Shown here piece by piece: positions 16,573-25,776 of a stretch of DNA of 48,340 nt. Both the position numbers and the translations under genes were made by a program. This DNA is from RGIG5612 sp045599965 (GTDB taxonomy: Bacteria; Bacillota; Clostridia; Lachnospirales; Lachnospiraceae): positions 1-48,340 of the forward strand of contig JAZRXA010000079.1 of assembly GCA_045599965.1 (NCBI GenBank). Reading direction: 5' to 3'. The notes beneath the pieces are model-generated. The model had not been told where the DNA came from, searched no databases, and worked only from the letters and a program-made list of their open reading frames with translations. The number at the start of each line of letters is the position of its first letter. The first letter of the stretch is position 1.

Positions 16573-17667
16573 ATGTATAGTATTATTTTTCCACACCTAG
16601 GGATTAAAATTGGAGCATTTCCAAATCAAATTACAATTGGTAATTTTTCAATTGCATTCTACGGAATTTTAATTGCAATCGGAATTATTCTCGGATGCGT
16701 TATTGTTTTTAATCGTGTTAAATACACAAAACAGTTTGCAGATGATTATGTTGATATGATTATCTTCGGAATCATTGCCGGAGTTATTGGTGCTAGACTT
16801 TATTACGTAATATTTAGCTGGGATGCATACAAAGATAATCTTGGAGAGATTTTTAATATAAGAAACGGTGGGCTTGCTATTTATGGAACAATTATCGGCG
16901 CTTTTATTTCAACACTTATTGTTGCAAAAGCGAAGAAAATTAGTTTTCTTAAAGTTATGGATACATGCGCACCAGGATTTTTAATTGGACAAGCATTAGG
17001 ACGTTGGGGCAACTTCTTTAATAGAGAAGCTTTCGGTGGATATACTGACAATCTTTTTGCTATGCAAATTAAACAATCTGAGGTTACAGGCATTACAAAT
17101 AGTGATATTCTTTCACACTTAGTTAATATAGACGGAGAGGCTTATATTCAAGTTCATCCCACATTCCTTTATGAATCACTTTGGTGCATTTTAATCCTTG
17201 TTATTATTTTGATATTTAGAAAATATCAAAAATATAATGGTGAAATCATGGTTTGGTATCTTGGTGGTTATGCATTAGGCCGACTTTGGATTGAAGGCTT
17301 AAGAACTGACCAACTTCTTATTGGCCATTCTAATATAGCTGTTTCACAATTGCTTTCTTTAATTGTTGTTATACTTGCAGCATTTGCAATTGTTTACAAC
17401 ATAATTAGAATGAGTAAAGGGTGGAAACCAAAATTTAAACTCATATTAGAGCCTGGCGATGTTGGCACGAAAGAATATGCCGAAGAGAGAGTAAAAGCTA
17501 GAAAGGCTAAAAATAATAAAGGCGAAGAAAAAGCTGAAGAAGTTTCTGAGTCAGAAGAAGTAAAAGAACCTGAAGAGACAAAAGAGACAGAAGAAGTAAA
17601 AGAGACTGAAGAAGTAAAAGAGACTGAAGAAGCAAAAGAATCTGAAGAATCAAAAGATGAAAATTGA
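16573..17667 (+). CDS. lgt: prolipoprotein diacylglyceryl transferase with acidic repeat tail
   Basis: Lgt moves diacylglycerol from phosphatidylglycerol to the lipobox cysteine of prolipoproteins. The seven-helix enzyme occupies about residues 1-285: GARLYYVIFSWDAY, RNGGLAIYGTIIGAF (the HGGL-like site), and the Lgt signature GRWGNFFNREAFGG near residue 140. The rest, about residues 300-364, is a charged tail of EEVKETEEVKETEE-type repeats that ordinary Lgt proteins of about 270-300 residues lack. A TGTTATATAAT-type promoter and AAGGAG precede the ATG. The end overlaps the ABC exporter by 11 bases. Confidence 0.95.
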   Translation: MYSIIFPHLGIKIGAFPNQITIGNFSIAFYGILIAIGIILGCVIVFNRVKYTKQFADDYVDMIIFGIIAGVIGARLYYVIFSWDAYKDNLGEIFNIRNGGLAIYGTIIGAFISTLIVAKAKKISFLKVMDTCAPGFLIGQALGRWGNFFNREAFGGYTDNLFAMQIKQSEVTGITNSDILSHLVNIDGEAYIQVHPTFLYESLWCILILVIILIFRKYQKYNGEIMVWYLGGYALGRLWIEGLRTDQLLIGHSNIAVSQLLSLIVVILAAFAIVYNIIRMSKGWKPKFKLILEPGDVGTKEYAEERVKARKAKNNKGEEKAEEVSESEEVKEPEETKETEEVKETEEVKETEEAKESEESKDEN

Positions 17668-19432
17668 TTATAAAAATTGGAGTTCATTAAGAATATTTGC
17701 GGCATTTTATAAAAACCATATCGGGTTATTTTTACTCGATATGGTTTGTGCTTTAGCTGTGGCTGCAGTAGATTTAATCTTCCCATATATATCAAAAGAA
17801 TGTATGGAAATATATTTGCCGGAAAATGCATTTAAGACTTTCTTTATTGTAATGTCTATTATGATAGTGGCTTATATAGTAAGGTCTATTCTTTATTACA
17901 TAATTACTTATTGGGGCCATCGCATGGGCGTTGGACTAGAAACTGATATGCGTGAGGTTATTTTTAATCATATAGAAGATCTAAGTTTTAGTTTCTTTGA
18001 TAAAAACCGCACAGGCAAACTTCTTAGCCGCGTTACGAATGATCTTTTTGAAATTAGTGAGCTTGCGCATCATGGCCCGGAAGATTTTCTTATTTCTATT
18101 ATAACTATAGTAGGCGCTTTCTTTATCCTTTTAGGAATTGATTGGAGATTAGCACTTATAGTTTTTGCTATTATTCCAGTGTTCGGAGTGTTCACAGTTA
18201 TTCAAAGAAATAAAATGACCAAAGCTTCTATGGCAGTTAAATCTAGAATGGCAGAAATTAACGCAAGCGTAGAAGGAGGCTTTTCTGGAATTAGAACGGC
18301 GAAAGCTTTTGCAAATGAAGATATTGAAAAAGCAAAATTTCAAAAGATAAACGAAGAATATTTTGAAATCAAAAAAGATTTTCATAATGCTATGGCAGTG
18401 TTCCATTCAGGAATGGAGTTCGCTATGTCTATACTTTCTGTTTTGGTAATTATGGTAGGCGGATACTATATTATGGGAGGAACGATGTCATACATTGAAC
18501 TTGTTACATTTAGTCTTTATGTTTCTACATTTATAAATCCAATAAGAAAACTTGGCGCATTCGTAGAACAATATGTAACAGGCATGGCAGGCTTTAAGAG
18601 ATTTTTGGAAATTATGAGAACAGATCCGGAAATACTTGATAAAGAAGATGCTCATGTTTTGGCAAAGGTTGAAGGTAATATCGAATTAAAACATGTCTCT
18701 TTCGCTTATAAAAGAAGACATTATAGCGAAGAAGATGAAGACGAAAATTATATTAATGAAGTATTAAAAGATGTCTCATTCTCGGTTCCGAAGGGAAGCA
18801 CATTTGCGCTTGTTGGACCTTCTGGCGGAGGAAAGACAACAATATCAAATTTAATTCCGCGTTTTTACGATATTAATCAAGGTGAAATTTTAGTTGATGG
18901 ATATAATATAAAGGATGTTACTCAACACTCATTAAGAAAATCTATAGGTGTTGTTCAACAAGATGTATTTATGTTTGCTGGAACTATAAGAGAAAATATT
19001 CTTTATGGAAAACCAGATGCAACTGAAGAAGAAATAATAGATGCTGCAAAAAGAGCAGAAATACATTTAGAAATTTTAGAAATGAAAGACGGATATGATA
19101 CGTATGTTGGCGAGAGAGGAGTTATGCTCTCTGGAGGCCAAAAGCAACGGATAGGTATCGCCAGAGTTTTCTTGAAGAATCCGCCTATTATTATTTTAGA
19201 TGAAGCTACGAGCGCATTAGATAGTGTAACAGAGATGCGAATTCAAAACGCTTTTGACGAACTTGCAAAAGGAAGAACTTCTATTATTATTGCACACAGG
19301 CTCAGCACGATTCGCAATGCTGATAAAATAGCAGTAATAGATAATAATAAAGTAATGGAAATAGGTTCACATGATGAACTTATGGCAAATCGCGGCGAAT
19401 ATTTTAATCTAGTTAATGCACAGATGATCTAG
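17657..19432 (+). CDS. ABC transporter, ATP-binding and permease (exporter half-transporter)
   Basis: A 591-residue type IV exporter half-molecule that should work as a dimer or with an unseen partner. The N-terminal six-helix domain covers about residues 1-320. The nucleotide-binding domain has Walker A GPSGGGKTT near residue 390, the Q loop VVQQDVFMFAGTIRENILYG, signature LSGGQKQRIGIARVFL near 495, Walker B IIILDEATSALD and the switch His in IIAHRLSTIRNADKI. It resembles lipid and multidrug exporters of the MsbA/BmrA type. The substrate cannot be told. It overlaps the lgt tail, and a terminator follows. Confidence 0.9.
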   Translation: MKIDYKNWSSLRIFAAFYKNHIGLFLLDMVCALAVAAVDLIFPYISKECMEIYLPENAFKTFFIVMSIMIVAYIVRSILYYIITYWGHRMGVGLETDMREVIFNHIEDLSFSFFDKNRTGKLLSRVTNDLFEISELAHHGPEDFLISIITIVGAFFILLGIDWRLALIVFAIIPVFGVFTVIQRNKMTKASMAVKSRMAEINASVEGGFSGIRTAKAFANEDIEKAKFQKINEEYFEIKKDFHNAMAVFHSGMEFAMSILSVLVIMVGGYYIMGGTMSYIELVTFSLYVSTFINPIRKLGAFVEQYVTGMAGFKRFLEIMRTDPEILDKEDAHVLAKVEGNIELKHVSFAYKRRHYSEEDEDENYINEVLKDVSFSVPKGSTFALVGPSGGGKTTISNLIPRFYDINQGEILVDGYNIKDVTQHSLRKSIGVVQQDVFMFAGTIRENILYGKPDATEEEIIDAAKRAEIHLEILEMKDGYDTYVGERGVMLSGGQKQRIGIARVFLKNPPIIILDEATSALDSVTEMRIQNAFDELAKGRTSIIIAHRLSTIRNADKIAVIDNNKVMEIGSHDELMANRGEYFNLVNAQMI

Positions 19433-19466
19433 CAACAGACAATCATTTAGACGAACGGGTGATAAG

Positions 19467-19492
19467 CAAGAAGAGGAACTTCTTGTTTTTTT
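19467..19492 (+). terminator. intrinsic terminator after the ABC exporter
   Basis: CAAGAAG, loop AGGAA, CTTCTTG and seven Ts. It separates the lgt-ABC unit from the mraZ promoter 27 bases downstream. Confidence 0.8.
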
Positions 19493-19518
19493 ATTTTTAA
19501 ATTTTTATTAAAAAAGGG

Positions 19519-19547
19519 TTGCTTTTTGGTCTAAAAAGTATTAAAAT
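19519..19547 (+). promoter_or_regulatory. promoter of the mraZ division cluster
   Basis: TTGCTT, 17 bases, TAAAAT. Predicted start near 19554, two bases before the first MraZ box, so bound MraZ would block promoter escape. The leader to mraZ is about 175 bases and contains a CTCAAGGC/GCCTTTGAG hairpin of unknown role. Confidence 0.65.
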
Positions 19548-19555
19548 AACTCCAC

Positions 19556-19591
19556 AAGTGGTAAAAAGTGGCACTTAGTGGAGCAAAGTGG
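19556..19591 (+). promoter_or_regulatory. MraZ operator: four AGTGG boxes spaced exactly 10 bases
   Basis: AAGTGG occurs at 19556, 19566 and 19586, and TAGTGG at 19576, each ten bases from the next, which is one helical turn. MraZ proteins are known to bind short direct repeats of TGGG or AAAGTG type at this spacing upstream of mraZ. The arrangement predicts autoregulation of the division cluster. Confidence 0.8.
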
Positions 19592-19729
19592 TAAATGCTC
19601 AAGGCCCCAAATAGAAAAATTTTTATTAGAAATAGCCTTTGAGTAAAGGGCACGGAGCTCCTTAAGTTATATATTATGCGTTGCCGCGCTTAATATAAAT
19701 TTGACAGACATGTCGCTGGGAGGTAAAAG

Positions 19730-20176
19730 GTGAGCACTATGTTCATGGGAGAATACAACCATTCCATAGATGCCAAGGGCAGAATAATGATCCCTTCAAA
19801 ATTCAGAGATTCTCTTGGAGAAGGCTTTGTTATCACGAAGGGTGTTGATAAGGGCTGCTTATGGGTTTTCCCTGCTGATGAGTGGGAAGCTTTTTATGAA
19901 AAACTACGTAGCAGCCTCACCTTTACCAATAAAGACAGCAGACAGTTTATGAGACATTTCATGGCAGGAGCTATGAACGCACAGTTTGATAAGCAAGGAA
20001 GAATATTACTTGCACAAAATTTAAGAGAATACGCTAATCTCACAACTAATGTTACATTAGTTGGTACAGGCCCAAGAATAGAGATTTGGGATACACAGAC
20101 CTGGAACGATGAGGAAGCTGAAATAGATGCAGATCTTATCGCAGAGAGAATTGGAGAATTAGGATTTGGAATTTAA
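19730..20176 (+). CDS. mraZ: division/cell wall cluster transcriptional repressor MraZ
   Basis: MraZ is a ring-forming DNA-binding protein of the SpoVT/AbrB swapped-hairpin fold that controls the cluster it leads. The ~148-residue protein has two MraZ repeats: MGEYNHSIDAKGRIMIPSKF near the start and MNAQFDKQGRILLAQNLREY near residue 88, each with the conserved D-x-x-G-R-I core. I use the GTG at 19730, six bases after GGGAGG. An ATG at 19739 (giving MFMGEYNH, the more common N terminus) is equally possible with AAGGTG as ribosome site. Its target boxes lie at 19556-19591. Confidence 0.95.
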   Translation: MSTMFMGEYNHSIDAKGRIMIPSKFRDSLGEGFVITKGVDKGCLWVFPADEWEAFYEKLRSSLTFTNKDSRQFMRHFMAGAMNAQFDKQGRILLAQNLREYANLTTNVTLVGTGPRIEIWDTQTWNDEEAEIDADLIAERIGELGFGI

Positions 20177-21098
20177 GCACGAATCAGTTCTTCCAAGAGA
20201 GACCATTGAAAACTTAAATATTAAGCCAGACGGGATTTATGTAGATGGAACGTTGGGCGGAGCGGGACATGCATTCCTAATTACAAAACAACTTTCATCC
20301 GGAAGACTTATCGGAATAGACCAAGATAGCGAAGCTATTGAGGCAGCAAAGAAGAAACTTAGCATTTTTCAAGATAAAGTAACTATTGTTAAAGACAATT
20401 TTGCGAATATCAAGAATGTTCTTTCAGAATTAGGAATTTCTAAAGTAGATGGCATACTTCTAGACATTGGAGTTTCTTCCTACCAACTAGATAATCCCGA
20501 TAGAGGTTTTACATATCGAGAAGATGCACCTTTGGACATGAGAATGGACAAGGAAAAAGCATTAAGTGCTAAAGATATTGTTAATACTTATTCAAAAGAA
20601 GATTTAGCACGAATCATAAGCAAATATGGCGAAGATAATTTCGCTAATAATATAGCTAAGCACATTGTAAATGAAAGAGAAAAAGCACCAATTGAAACTA
20701 CAATGCAACTTAGCAACATAGTGGAACAGGCTATTCCAGCTAAGGTTAGGAAGGGTCAAAAAGGTTTTGCTAAAAGGACTTTCCAAGCACTTCGAATAGA
20801 AGTAAATTCAGAACTAAGTGTTTTGGAAAACTCGATTGATACTATGATCGATCTTCTTAATCCAAAAGGAAGGCTCTGCATCATTACTTTTCACTCTTTA
20901 GAAGACAGAATTGTAAAGAATGCATTTAAGATAGCTGAGAATCCGTGTACATGCCCGCCATCATTTCCAGTTTGCAGATGCGGTGCAGTATCTAAAGGAA
21001 AAGTAATTACTAAGAAGCCAATCATTCCTTCTGATGAGGAATGCAAAGCAAATAAAAGAGCAACTAGCTCAAAACTAAGAGTTTTTGAAAGGGCCTAA
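20166..21098 (+). CDS. rsmH: 16S rRNA (cytosine(1402)-N(4))-methyltransferase
   Basis: RsmH (MraW) methylates N4 of C1402 in the ribosomal P site. The 310-residue protein starts FKHESVLPRETIENL, has the SAM-binding GTLGGAGHAFLITKQL near residue 30 and IGIDQDSEAIEAAKKKL near 50, the DGILLDIGVSSYQLDNPDRG FTYREDAPLDMRMD block, and the C-terminal CIITFHSLEDRIVKNAFK with a Cys-rich CTCPPSFPVCRCG zinc-like patch. The start is TTG, within the last codons of mraZ (11-base overlap), so it is probably translated by coupling. Confidence 0.96.
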   Translation: MEFKHESVLPRETIENLNIKPDGIYVDGTLGGAGHAFLITKQLSSGRLIGIDQDSEAIEAAKKKLSIFQDKVTIVKDNFANIKNVLSELGISKVDGILLDIGVSSYQLDNPDRGFTYREDAPLDMRMDKEKALSAKDIVNTYSKEDLARIISKYGEDNFANNIAKHIVNEREKAPIETTMQLSNIVEQAIPAKVRKGQKGFAKRTFQALRIEVNSELSVLENSIDTMIDLLNPKGRLCIITFHSLEDRIVKNAFKIAENPCTCPPSFPVCRCGAVSKGKVITKKPIIPSDEECKANKRATSSKLRVFERA

Positions 21099-21111
21099 AA
21101 AAGGCAAAAAA

Positions 21112-21579
21112 ATGGGAGCAAGATCAAGAAATTATTCACAAATTGATAGCGTAAGACGTATCTACGTTGAAGGCAATTCGGCTAAGGAAGAGTATGTAAT
21201 CTCTACTAAGCCTAAAAAGTCTAACGCTAGAAAACTTGCTCAAAAGAAACTCTTGAAACAACAACAAAAAATAAGAAGAGTTGCAGCTGCTTTTGCAGGA
21301 GGATTTATTGCAACATTATTTGTAATTACCTTGGCACTATCGGTTAAGAGAGTTGACCTAGGGACAAAGATAAGCAGGCTAGAGAATGAACTTAGCGAGT
21401 TGCAAGAACAAAACGACTCGAAAGAATATGAAATTAACAGCACCGTCGATTTAGATTATGTAGTCCAAGTAGCGACGGGGCAGTTAGGCATGGTTAGAAG
21501 TGGCATAGGACAAATACAAACGTATGATTCCAATGATTCAGAATATACCCAACAATTAGCGAAAATACCAACTAGATAG
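21112..21579 (+). CDS. ftsL: FtsL/DivIC-type cell division protein
   Basis: A ~155-residue single-pass membrane protein in the usual ftsL position between rsmH and the PBP gene. It has a basic cytoplasmic start with many Lys (about residues 30-60), one membrane helix (AFAGGFIATLFVITLALSV, about 67-85), and an extracellular coiled coil (LGTKISRLENELSELQEQND) followed by the DivIC-like end (YVVQVATGQLGMVRSGIGQI). Such proteins hold the FtsQ-FtsL-FtsB complex together at the septum. I use the ATG at 21112; an upstream TTG at 21085 would overlap rsmH. A perfect hairpin straddles its stop codon. Confidence 0.75.
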   Translation: MGARSRNYSQIDSVRRIYVEGNSAKEEYVISTKPKKSNARKLAQKKLLKQQQKIRRVAAAFAGGFIATLFVITLALSVKRVDLGTKISRLENELSELQEQNDSKEYEINSTVDLDYVVQVATGQLGMVRSGIGQIQTYDSNDSEYTQQLAKIPTR

Positions 21580-21588
21580 TTGGTATTT
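21563..21588. promoter_or_regulatory. perfect 11-bp hairpin across the ftsL stop codon
   Basis: AAATACCAACT pairs perfectly with AGTTGGTATTT around the loop AGAT, with the TAG stop in the middle. The following bases are not a clean T run, so it is a weak terminator at best. It may protect or process the mRNA between ftsL and the PBP gene, or limit PBP translation. Confidence 0.5.
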
Positions 21589-21611
21589 CGTTATCTTTGA
21601 ATAAGAATTAT

Positions 21612-23423
21612 ATGAGCAAAAAACAAAGCACTAATGACAAAGCCAATAAAATTATGAACAAACGCTTTAGCATAATTGCTATAGTTTTTTTTGTTTTAAT
21701 CGGACTTGTTGTTGCTAGATTATTATGGATTTTGGTTATTGATGGTGACAAATATAAAAAGGCTGCACTTAGACAAACTCAGTCTGGGAACTTTTCGATT
21801 CCAGCTAAAAGAGGAGAAATTTTAGATAGAAATAATGTACAACTTGTAACGAGCACTAAGGTTTACAATTTGATTTTAGATCCAAAAGTTATATTGACTA
21901 ATCCTGAAAGATATTTAGAGCCAACAATTTCTTTAATAGAGAAACATTTTAAGATTTCAAAAGATGAACTTAAAAAAGATATCGAGGAAAATCCGAAAAG
22001 TTCATATGTTGTTTTGAAAAAAGGATTAACTTTTACTGAGGTCGAAAAGTTTATTAAAGAAAAAGAAAAAGACACAAAAGTTAATGGAGTTTGGCTTGAA
22101 GATAATTACAAACGAAACTACACATATAATACTTTAGCGTCATCTGTTTTAGGTTTTACAACTAATGGCGTAGGGGAACTAGGCTTAGAACTCCAATACA
22201 ACAAAGAATTAACTGGAACAGATGGAATGGAGTATTCGTATATTAATAGCGATAATACTATCGAAACTGTCAGAAGAGAACCAATTGATGGCAACACGAT
22301 TTTGCTTACATTAGACTACAACATCCAAGCAATTGTGGAAAAACATATCGAAGAGTCATACCAAAAAACGAGAGCAAAAGGTGTTACAGCAATTGTTCAA
22401 GATCCTAACACAGGTGAAATTTTAGCGATGGCAGACTCAGGTAATTTTGATTGCAATAATCCAAGGAATTTAACCGCAAGATACAGCCAAGAAGAAATTG
22501 ATGTTATGGATGACCAAGCGACACTAGAAGCGCTTACTAATGTTTGGAGAAATGATTGCGTAACAAAAAGTTACGAACCGGGTTCAACTTTTAAGCCTTT
22601 TACTGTATCTATGGGTATTGAAGAAAATAAAATTTCACCAACAGATACATTCTATTGTGGTGGCTCTCAGATGTTCTTTGAACAAACTCCATGGGAAAAG
22701 ACTATTTGGTGTTGGACAAGAGAAGGCCAAGGAGTACTTGATGTTAAAGGCGCTATAGCTCAATCATGTAACATATCACTTGCTCAAATTTCTGAAAAAA
22801 TTGGCCAAGAGATATTTACAAAATACCAAAGAAAGTTTGGATTTGGACAGTATACAGGAATTGACCTTCCTAATGAGATGAGTTGTTCATCACTTTTATA
22901 TACAAAAGATAATATGACTATATTGGACCTTGCAACAAATTCATTTGGACAGAACTTTAACGTAACAATGATTCAACTTTGCACGGGATTTTCATCACTA
23001 ATAAATGGTGGGAATTTATATAAGCCATATATAGTTAAGAATATATATAATGCTAATAATGAATTAGTAAAATCAAATAACAAGACATTAGTTTCACAAA
23101 CAATTTCGCAAAACACTTGTGATTATATAAAAGAATGTTTAAGAGAAGTTGTTGTAAATGGTTCCGCTAAAAAAGCGGCAATCGATGGATACAAAATTTC
23201 TGGAAAAACGGGACAGGCAGAAAAATACGATAAATCTGAAGATCTTTATGTTATTTCATTCATCGGCTTTGCACCTTATGATAATCCAGAAGTTGTTTGT
23301 TATGTTGCTATAGACGAACCAGCTGAAGAATATGCAACAAGTAGTGTTGCTGTAGAATTATTTAGAAATATTATGACAGAAGTTTTATCTTACATGAATG
23401 TTCCTGCAGACAATTTAGAATAA
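21612..23423 (+). CDS. class B penicillin-binding protein (FtsI/SpoVD type transpeptidase)
   Basis: Septal or sporulation peptidoglycan transpeptidase of about 603 residues. It has a membrane anchor near residues 20-45 (IIAIVFFVLIGLVVARLLWI), the dimerisation/pedestal segment with PAKRGEILDRNNVQL, and the transpeptidase domain with the active Ser in SYEPGSTFKPFTVS (about 320), SCNISLAQ (SxN), and KTGQAE near 535. There is no PASTA domain, unlike many SpoVD proteins. Gene position fits FtsI or SpoVD, and I cannot separate them. I use ATG 21612; a TTG five codons earlier is also open. No good ribosome site precedes either. Confidence 0.9.
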   Translation: MSKKQSTNDKANKIMNKRFSIIAIVFFVLIGLVVARLLWILVIDGDKYKKAALRQTQSGNFSIPAKRGEILDRNNVQLVTSTKVYNLILDPKVILTNPERYLEPTISLIEKHFKISKDELKKDIEENPKSSYVVLKKGLTFTEVEKFIKEKEKDTKVNGVWLEDNYKRNYTYNTLASSVLGFTTNGVGELGLELQYNKELTGTDGMEYSYINSDNTIETVRREPIDGNTILLTLDYNIQAIVEKHIEESYQKTRAKGVTAIVQDPNTGEILAMADSGNFDCNNPRNLTARYSQEEIDVMDDQATLEALTNVWRNDCVTKSYEPGSTFKPFTVSMGIEENKISPTDTFYCGGSQMFFEQTPWEKTIWCWTREGQGVLDVKGAIAQSCNISLAQISEKIGQEIFTKYQRKFGFGQYTGIDLPNEMSCSSLLYTKDNMTILDLATNSFGQNFNVTMIQLCTGFSSLINGGNLYKPYIVKNIYNANNELVKSNNKTLVSQTISQNTCDYIKECLREVVVNGSAKKAAIDGYKISGKTGQAEKYDKSEDLYVISFIGFAPYDNPEVVCYVAIDEPAEEYATSSVAVELFRNIMTEVLSYMNVPADNLE

Positions 23424-23450
23424 AACTTTTGAAAAATAGAGGGAAGAAAA

Positions 23451-24410
23451 ATGAACTGGTTTACTTTACTTTCAATCTTAATAAGTTTTTTAATTGGCAT
23501 TATTCTTTTACCGATTGCAATTCCGGCATTAAGAAAACTTAAATTTGGCCAACAAATTAGAGAAGAAGGTCCCGAGGCGCACCTTAAAAAAGCTGGTATT
23601 CCAACAATGGGTGGAGTAGTAATTGTTATTGGCTTTATTGTTGCAACTGCTATTTTCTTGCCTTTTGGTTTAGATGCACTTCCTACTATGATTTTTACTT
23701 TTCTTTTTGCATTAATAGGATTCTTAGATGATTTATTAAAAATCAAAAAAGAGCAAAGCGAAGGTTTAAAAGCATGGCAAAAAATCGGACTTCAAATTAT
23801 TTTTACAGTTGCTCTTATAGTTTATATATCTCAATTTACAGAAGGTGGAACGACAACAATAATTCCGTTTTTAGGTGAAGTTGATCTTAAAGGTTGGTTT
23901 TATCCAATTTCAATTTTTGCAATTTTAGGAACTGTTAATGGTGCGAATTTCACAGATGGTCTTGATGGTTTAGCTTCTAGTGTAACTATAGTAATTAGCG
24001 CATTTATGTTCGTTGCATATTTTATTATTAATCAAAAATTTGATACAGCTTCTTTAGCTATGTTGGGTGCTTTAGTGGCGTTTCTTATTTATAATCATTA
24101 CCCAGCAAGAATATTTATGGGCGATACAGGAAGTTTGGCATTAGGTGGATTTGTTGCGGCAGAAGCTTATGTATTAAAGATGCCAATATTCTTAATTCTT
24201 GTTGCATTCATTTATTTAGTTGAAATCATTTCTGTAATTTTACAAGTTGGATACTTTAAGTTAACACATGGTAAACGTATTTTTAGAATGGCACCTATTC
24301 ATCACCATTACGAACTTGGTGGATGGAGTGAAGTTAAAGTGGTAACAGTATTTTCACTTGTTACGTTTATACTTTGTATAGTTGCATTTTTAGGTTTATA
24401 TCTGATTTAG
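23451..24410 (+). CDS. mraY: phospho-N-acetylmuramoyl-pentapeptide-transferase
   Basis: MraY makes lipid I by moving phospho-MurNAc-pentapeptide to undecaprenyl phosphate. The 319-residue, ten-helix protein has the family motifs: KKAGIPTMGGVVIV near residue 45, the Asp pair in FLDDLLKIKKEQSEGL near 92, the NFTDGLDGLASSVT loop near 165, the MGDTGSLALGG motif near 223, and the HGKRIFRMAPIHHHYELGGW segment near 280. A strong AGAGGGAAG ribosome site lies before the ATG. Substrate supply from uppS links it to the first operon in this window. Confidence 0.97.
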   Translation: MNWFTLLSILISFLIGIILLPIAIPALRKLKFGQQIREEGPEAHLKKAGIPTMGGVVIVIGFIVATAIFLPFGLDALPTMIFTFLFALIGFLDDLLKIKKEQSEGLKAWQKIGLQIIFTVALIVYISQFTEGGTTTIIPFLGEVDLKGWFYPISIFAILGTVNGANFTDGLDGLASSVTIVISAFMFVAYFIINQKFDTASLAMLGALVAFLIYNHYPARIFMGDTGSLALGGFVAAEAYVLKMPIFLILVAFIYLVEIISVILQVGYFKLTHGKRIFRMAPIHHHYELGGWSEVKVVTVFSLVTFILCIVAFLGLYLI

Positions 24411-24420
24411 GAAGTAAAAA

Positions 24421-25776
24421 ATGGAATTAAAAAATAAATCAATAATGATTTTTGGAATGGGAATAAGTGGAAAAGGAGTAGCGCATCTTTTGAAAAATGA
24501 AGGATGTGCACTTACTTTATATGATTCTAACGAACAGTTAGATGAAAACGCACTCTTAAAAGAATTGGATCTTTTAGGCAAGGCAAAAGTCATTAAAGGT
24601 AATTTAAATAAAGAAAATTTTAAAGGTATTGATATTTTAGTCTTAAGTCCTGGAATATCTATTAATGCACCTTTTGTTTCAATGGCAAAAGAAGAAGGCG
24701 TCCATGTTATTGGCGAAATTGAAATTGCCTATTTAATTAAGAAGGGCCATTTAGCAGCAATAACAGGAACTAATGGAAAAACTACTACAACTGCACTTAC
24801 AGGTGAAATTTTCAAAGCATATTTCGATAAAGTTTTTGTAGTTGGAAATATTGGTACAAGCTTTGCATCAATAGCTAATCAAACTAAAGAAACAGATAGA
24901 ATAGTTGCTGAGATTTCAAGTTTTCAATTGGAGTCGATTTATGATTTTCATCCAGAAGTTAGCGCAGTATTAAATATTACGCCGGATCATTTAGACAGAC
25001 ATGGAAGTTTTGAAAACTATGCAAAAACTAAAATGCTTATTGCTAAAAATCAAACTCCATCTGAATATATTGTAATTAATTATGATGACGAATATTTAAG
25101 AGAGCTTGCAAAAGATGTAACCCCTCAAAAATTCTATTTTTCATTAAAGAATAAATTAGAAAAGGGTATTTATCTTGAGGCAGATACAATAGTTTATTCC
25201 GACGGAACATGTACCGAAAAAATTATAAATAGATACGATATGGTTCTTTTAGGTGATCATAATGTTGAAAACGTTATGGCGGCTTGCGCTATTGGAATCT
25301 TGTTTGGAATCGATTTAGAAACAATTAAAGAAGTTGTTAAAAACTTTAAAGCAGTTGAACATAGAATAGAGTACGTAGCAACTGTTAATGGAGTTAAATA
25401 TTACAACGATTCAAAAGGAACTAACCCAGATGCAGCTATAAAGGCAGTAAAAGCCATGACTTCTAAAACTGTTTTAATCGCTGGCGGATATGATAAAGGT
25501 TCTGATTATACAGACTGGATTAATAGTTTTAACGGGAAAATTAAAGATATGGTTTTAATTGGCCAGACGGCTGAAAAAATAAAAGCATGTGCACTCAAAT
25601 GCAATTTTACAAATGTTCATATATGCGAAAATTTAAAAGAAGCTGTTGAACTTTCTTCTAAGCTAGCAAAGGAAGGTGAGTGCGTTTTACTTTCACCTGC
25701 ATGCGCAAGCTGGGGACAGTTTAAGAATTATGAACAACGTGGAGAATGCTTTAAGGAGTATGTTTTAGGACTTTAA
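24421..25776 (+). CDS. murD: UDP-N-acetylmuramoylalanine--D-glutamate ligase
   Basis: MurD adds D-Glu to UDP-MurNAc-L-Ala. The 451-residue protein has the N-terminal UDP-binding fold (MIFGMGISGKGVAHLL), the Mur-ligase P loop TGTNGKTTTTALTGE near residue 117, the central AEISSFQLESIYDFHPEVS and NITPDHLDRHGSFENY blocks, and the C-terminal YNDSKGTNPDAAIKA and LLSPACASWGQFKNYEQRG end that is specific to MurD. It lies 10 bases after mraY and overlaps ftsW by one base. No other cytoplasmic Mur ligase is encoded in the window. Confidence 0.97.
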   Translation: MELKNKSIMIFGMGISGKGVAHLLKNEGCALTLYDSNEQLDENALLKELDLLGKAKVIKGNLNKENFKGIDILVLSPGISINAPFVSMAKEEGVHVIGEIEIAYLIKKGHLAAITGTNGKTTTTALTGEIFKAYFDKVFVVGNIGTSFASIANQTKETDRIVAEISSFQLESIYDFHPEVSAVLNITPDHLDRHGSFENYAKTKMLIAKNQTPSEYIVINYDDEYLRELAKDVTPQKFYFSLKNKLEKGIYLEADTIVYSDGTCTEKIINRYDMVLLGDHNVENVMAACAIGILFGIDLETIKEVVKNFKAVEHRIEYVATVNGVKYYNDSKGTNPDAAIKAVKAMTSKTVLIAGGYDKGSDYTDWINSFNGKIKDMVLIGQTAEKIKACALKCNFTNVHICENLKEAVELSSKLAKEGECVLLSPACASWGQFKNYEQRGECFKEYVLGL

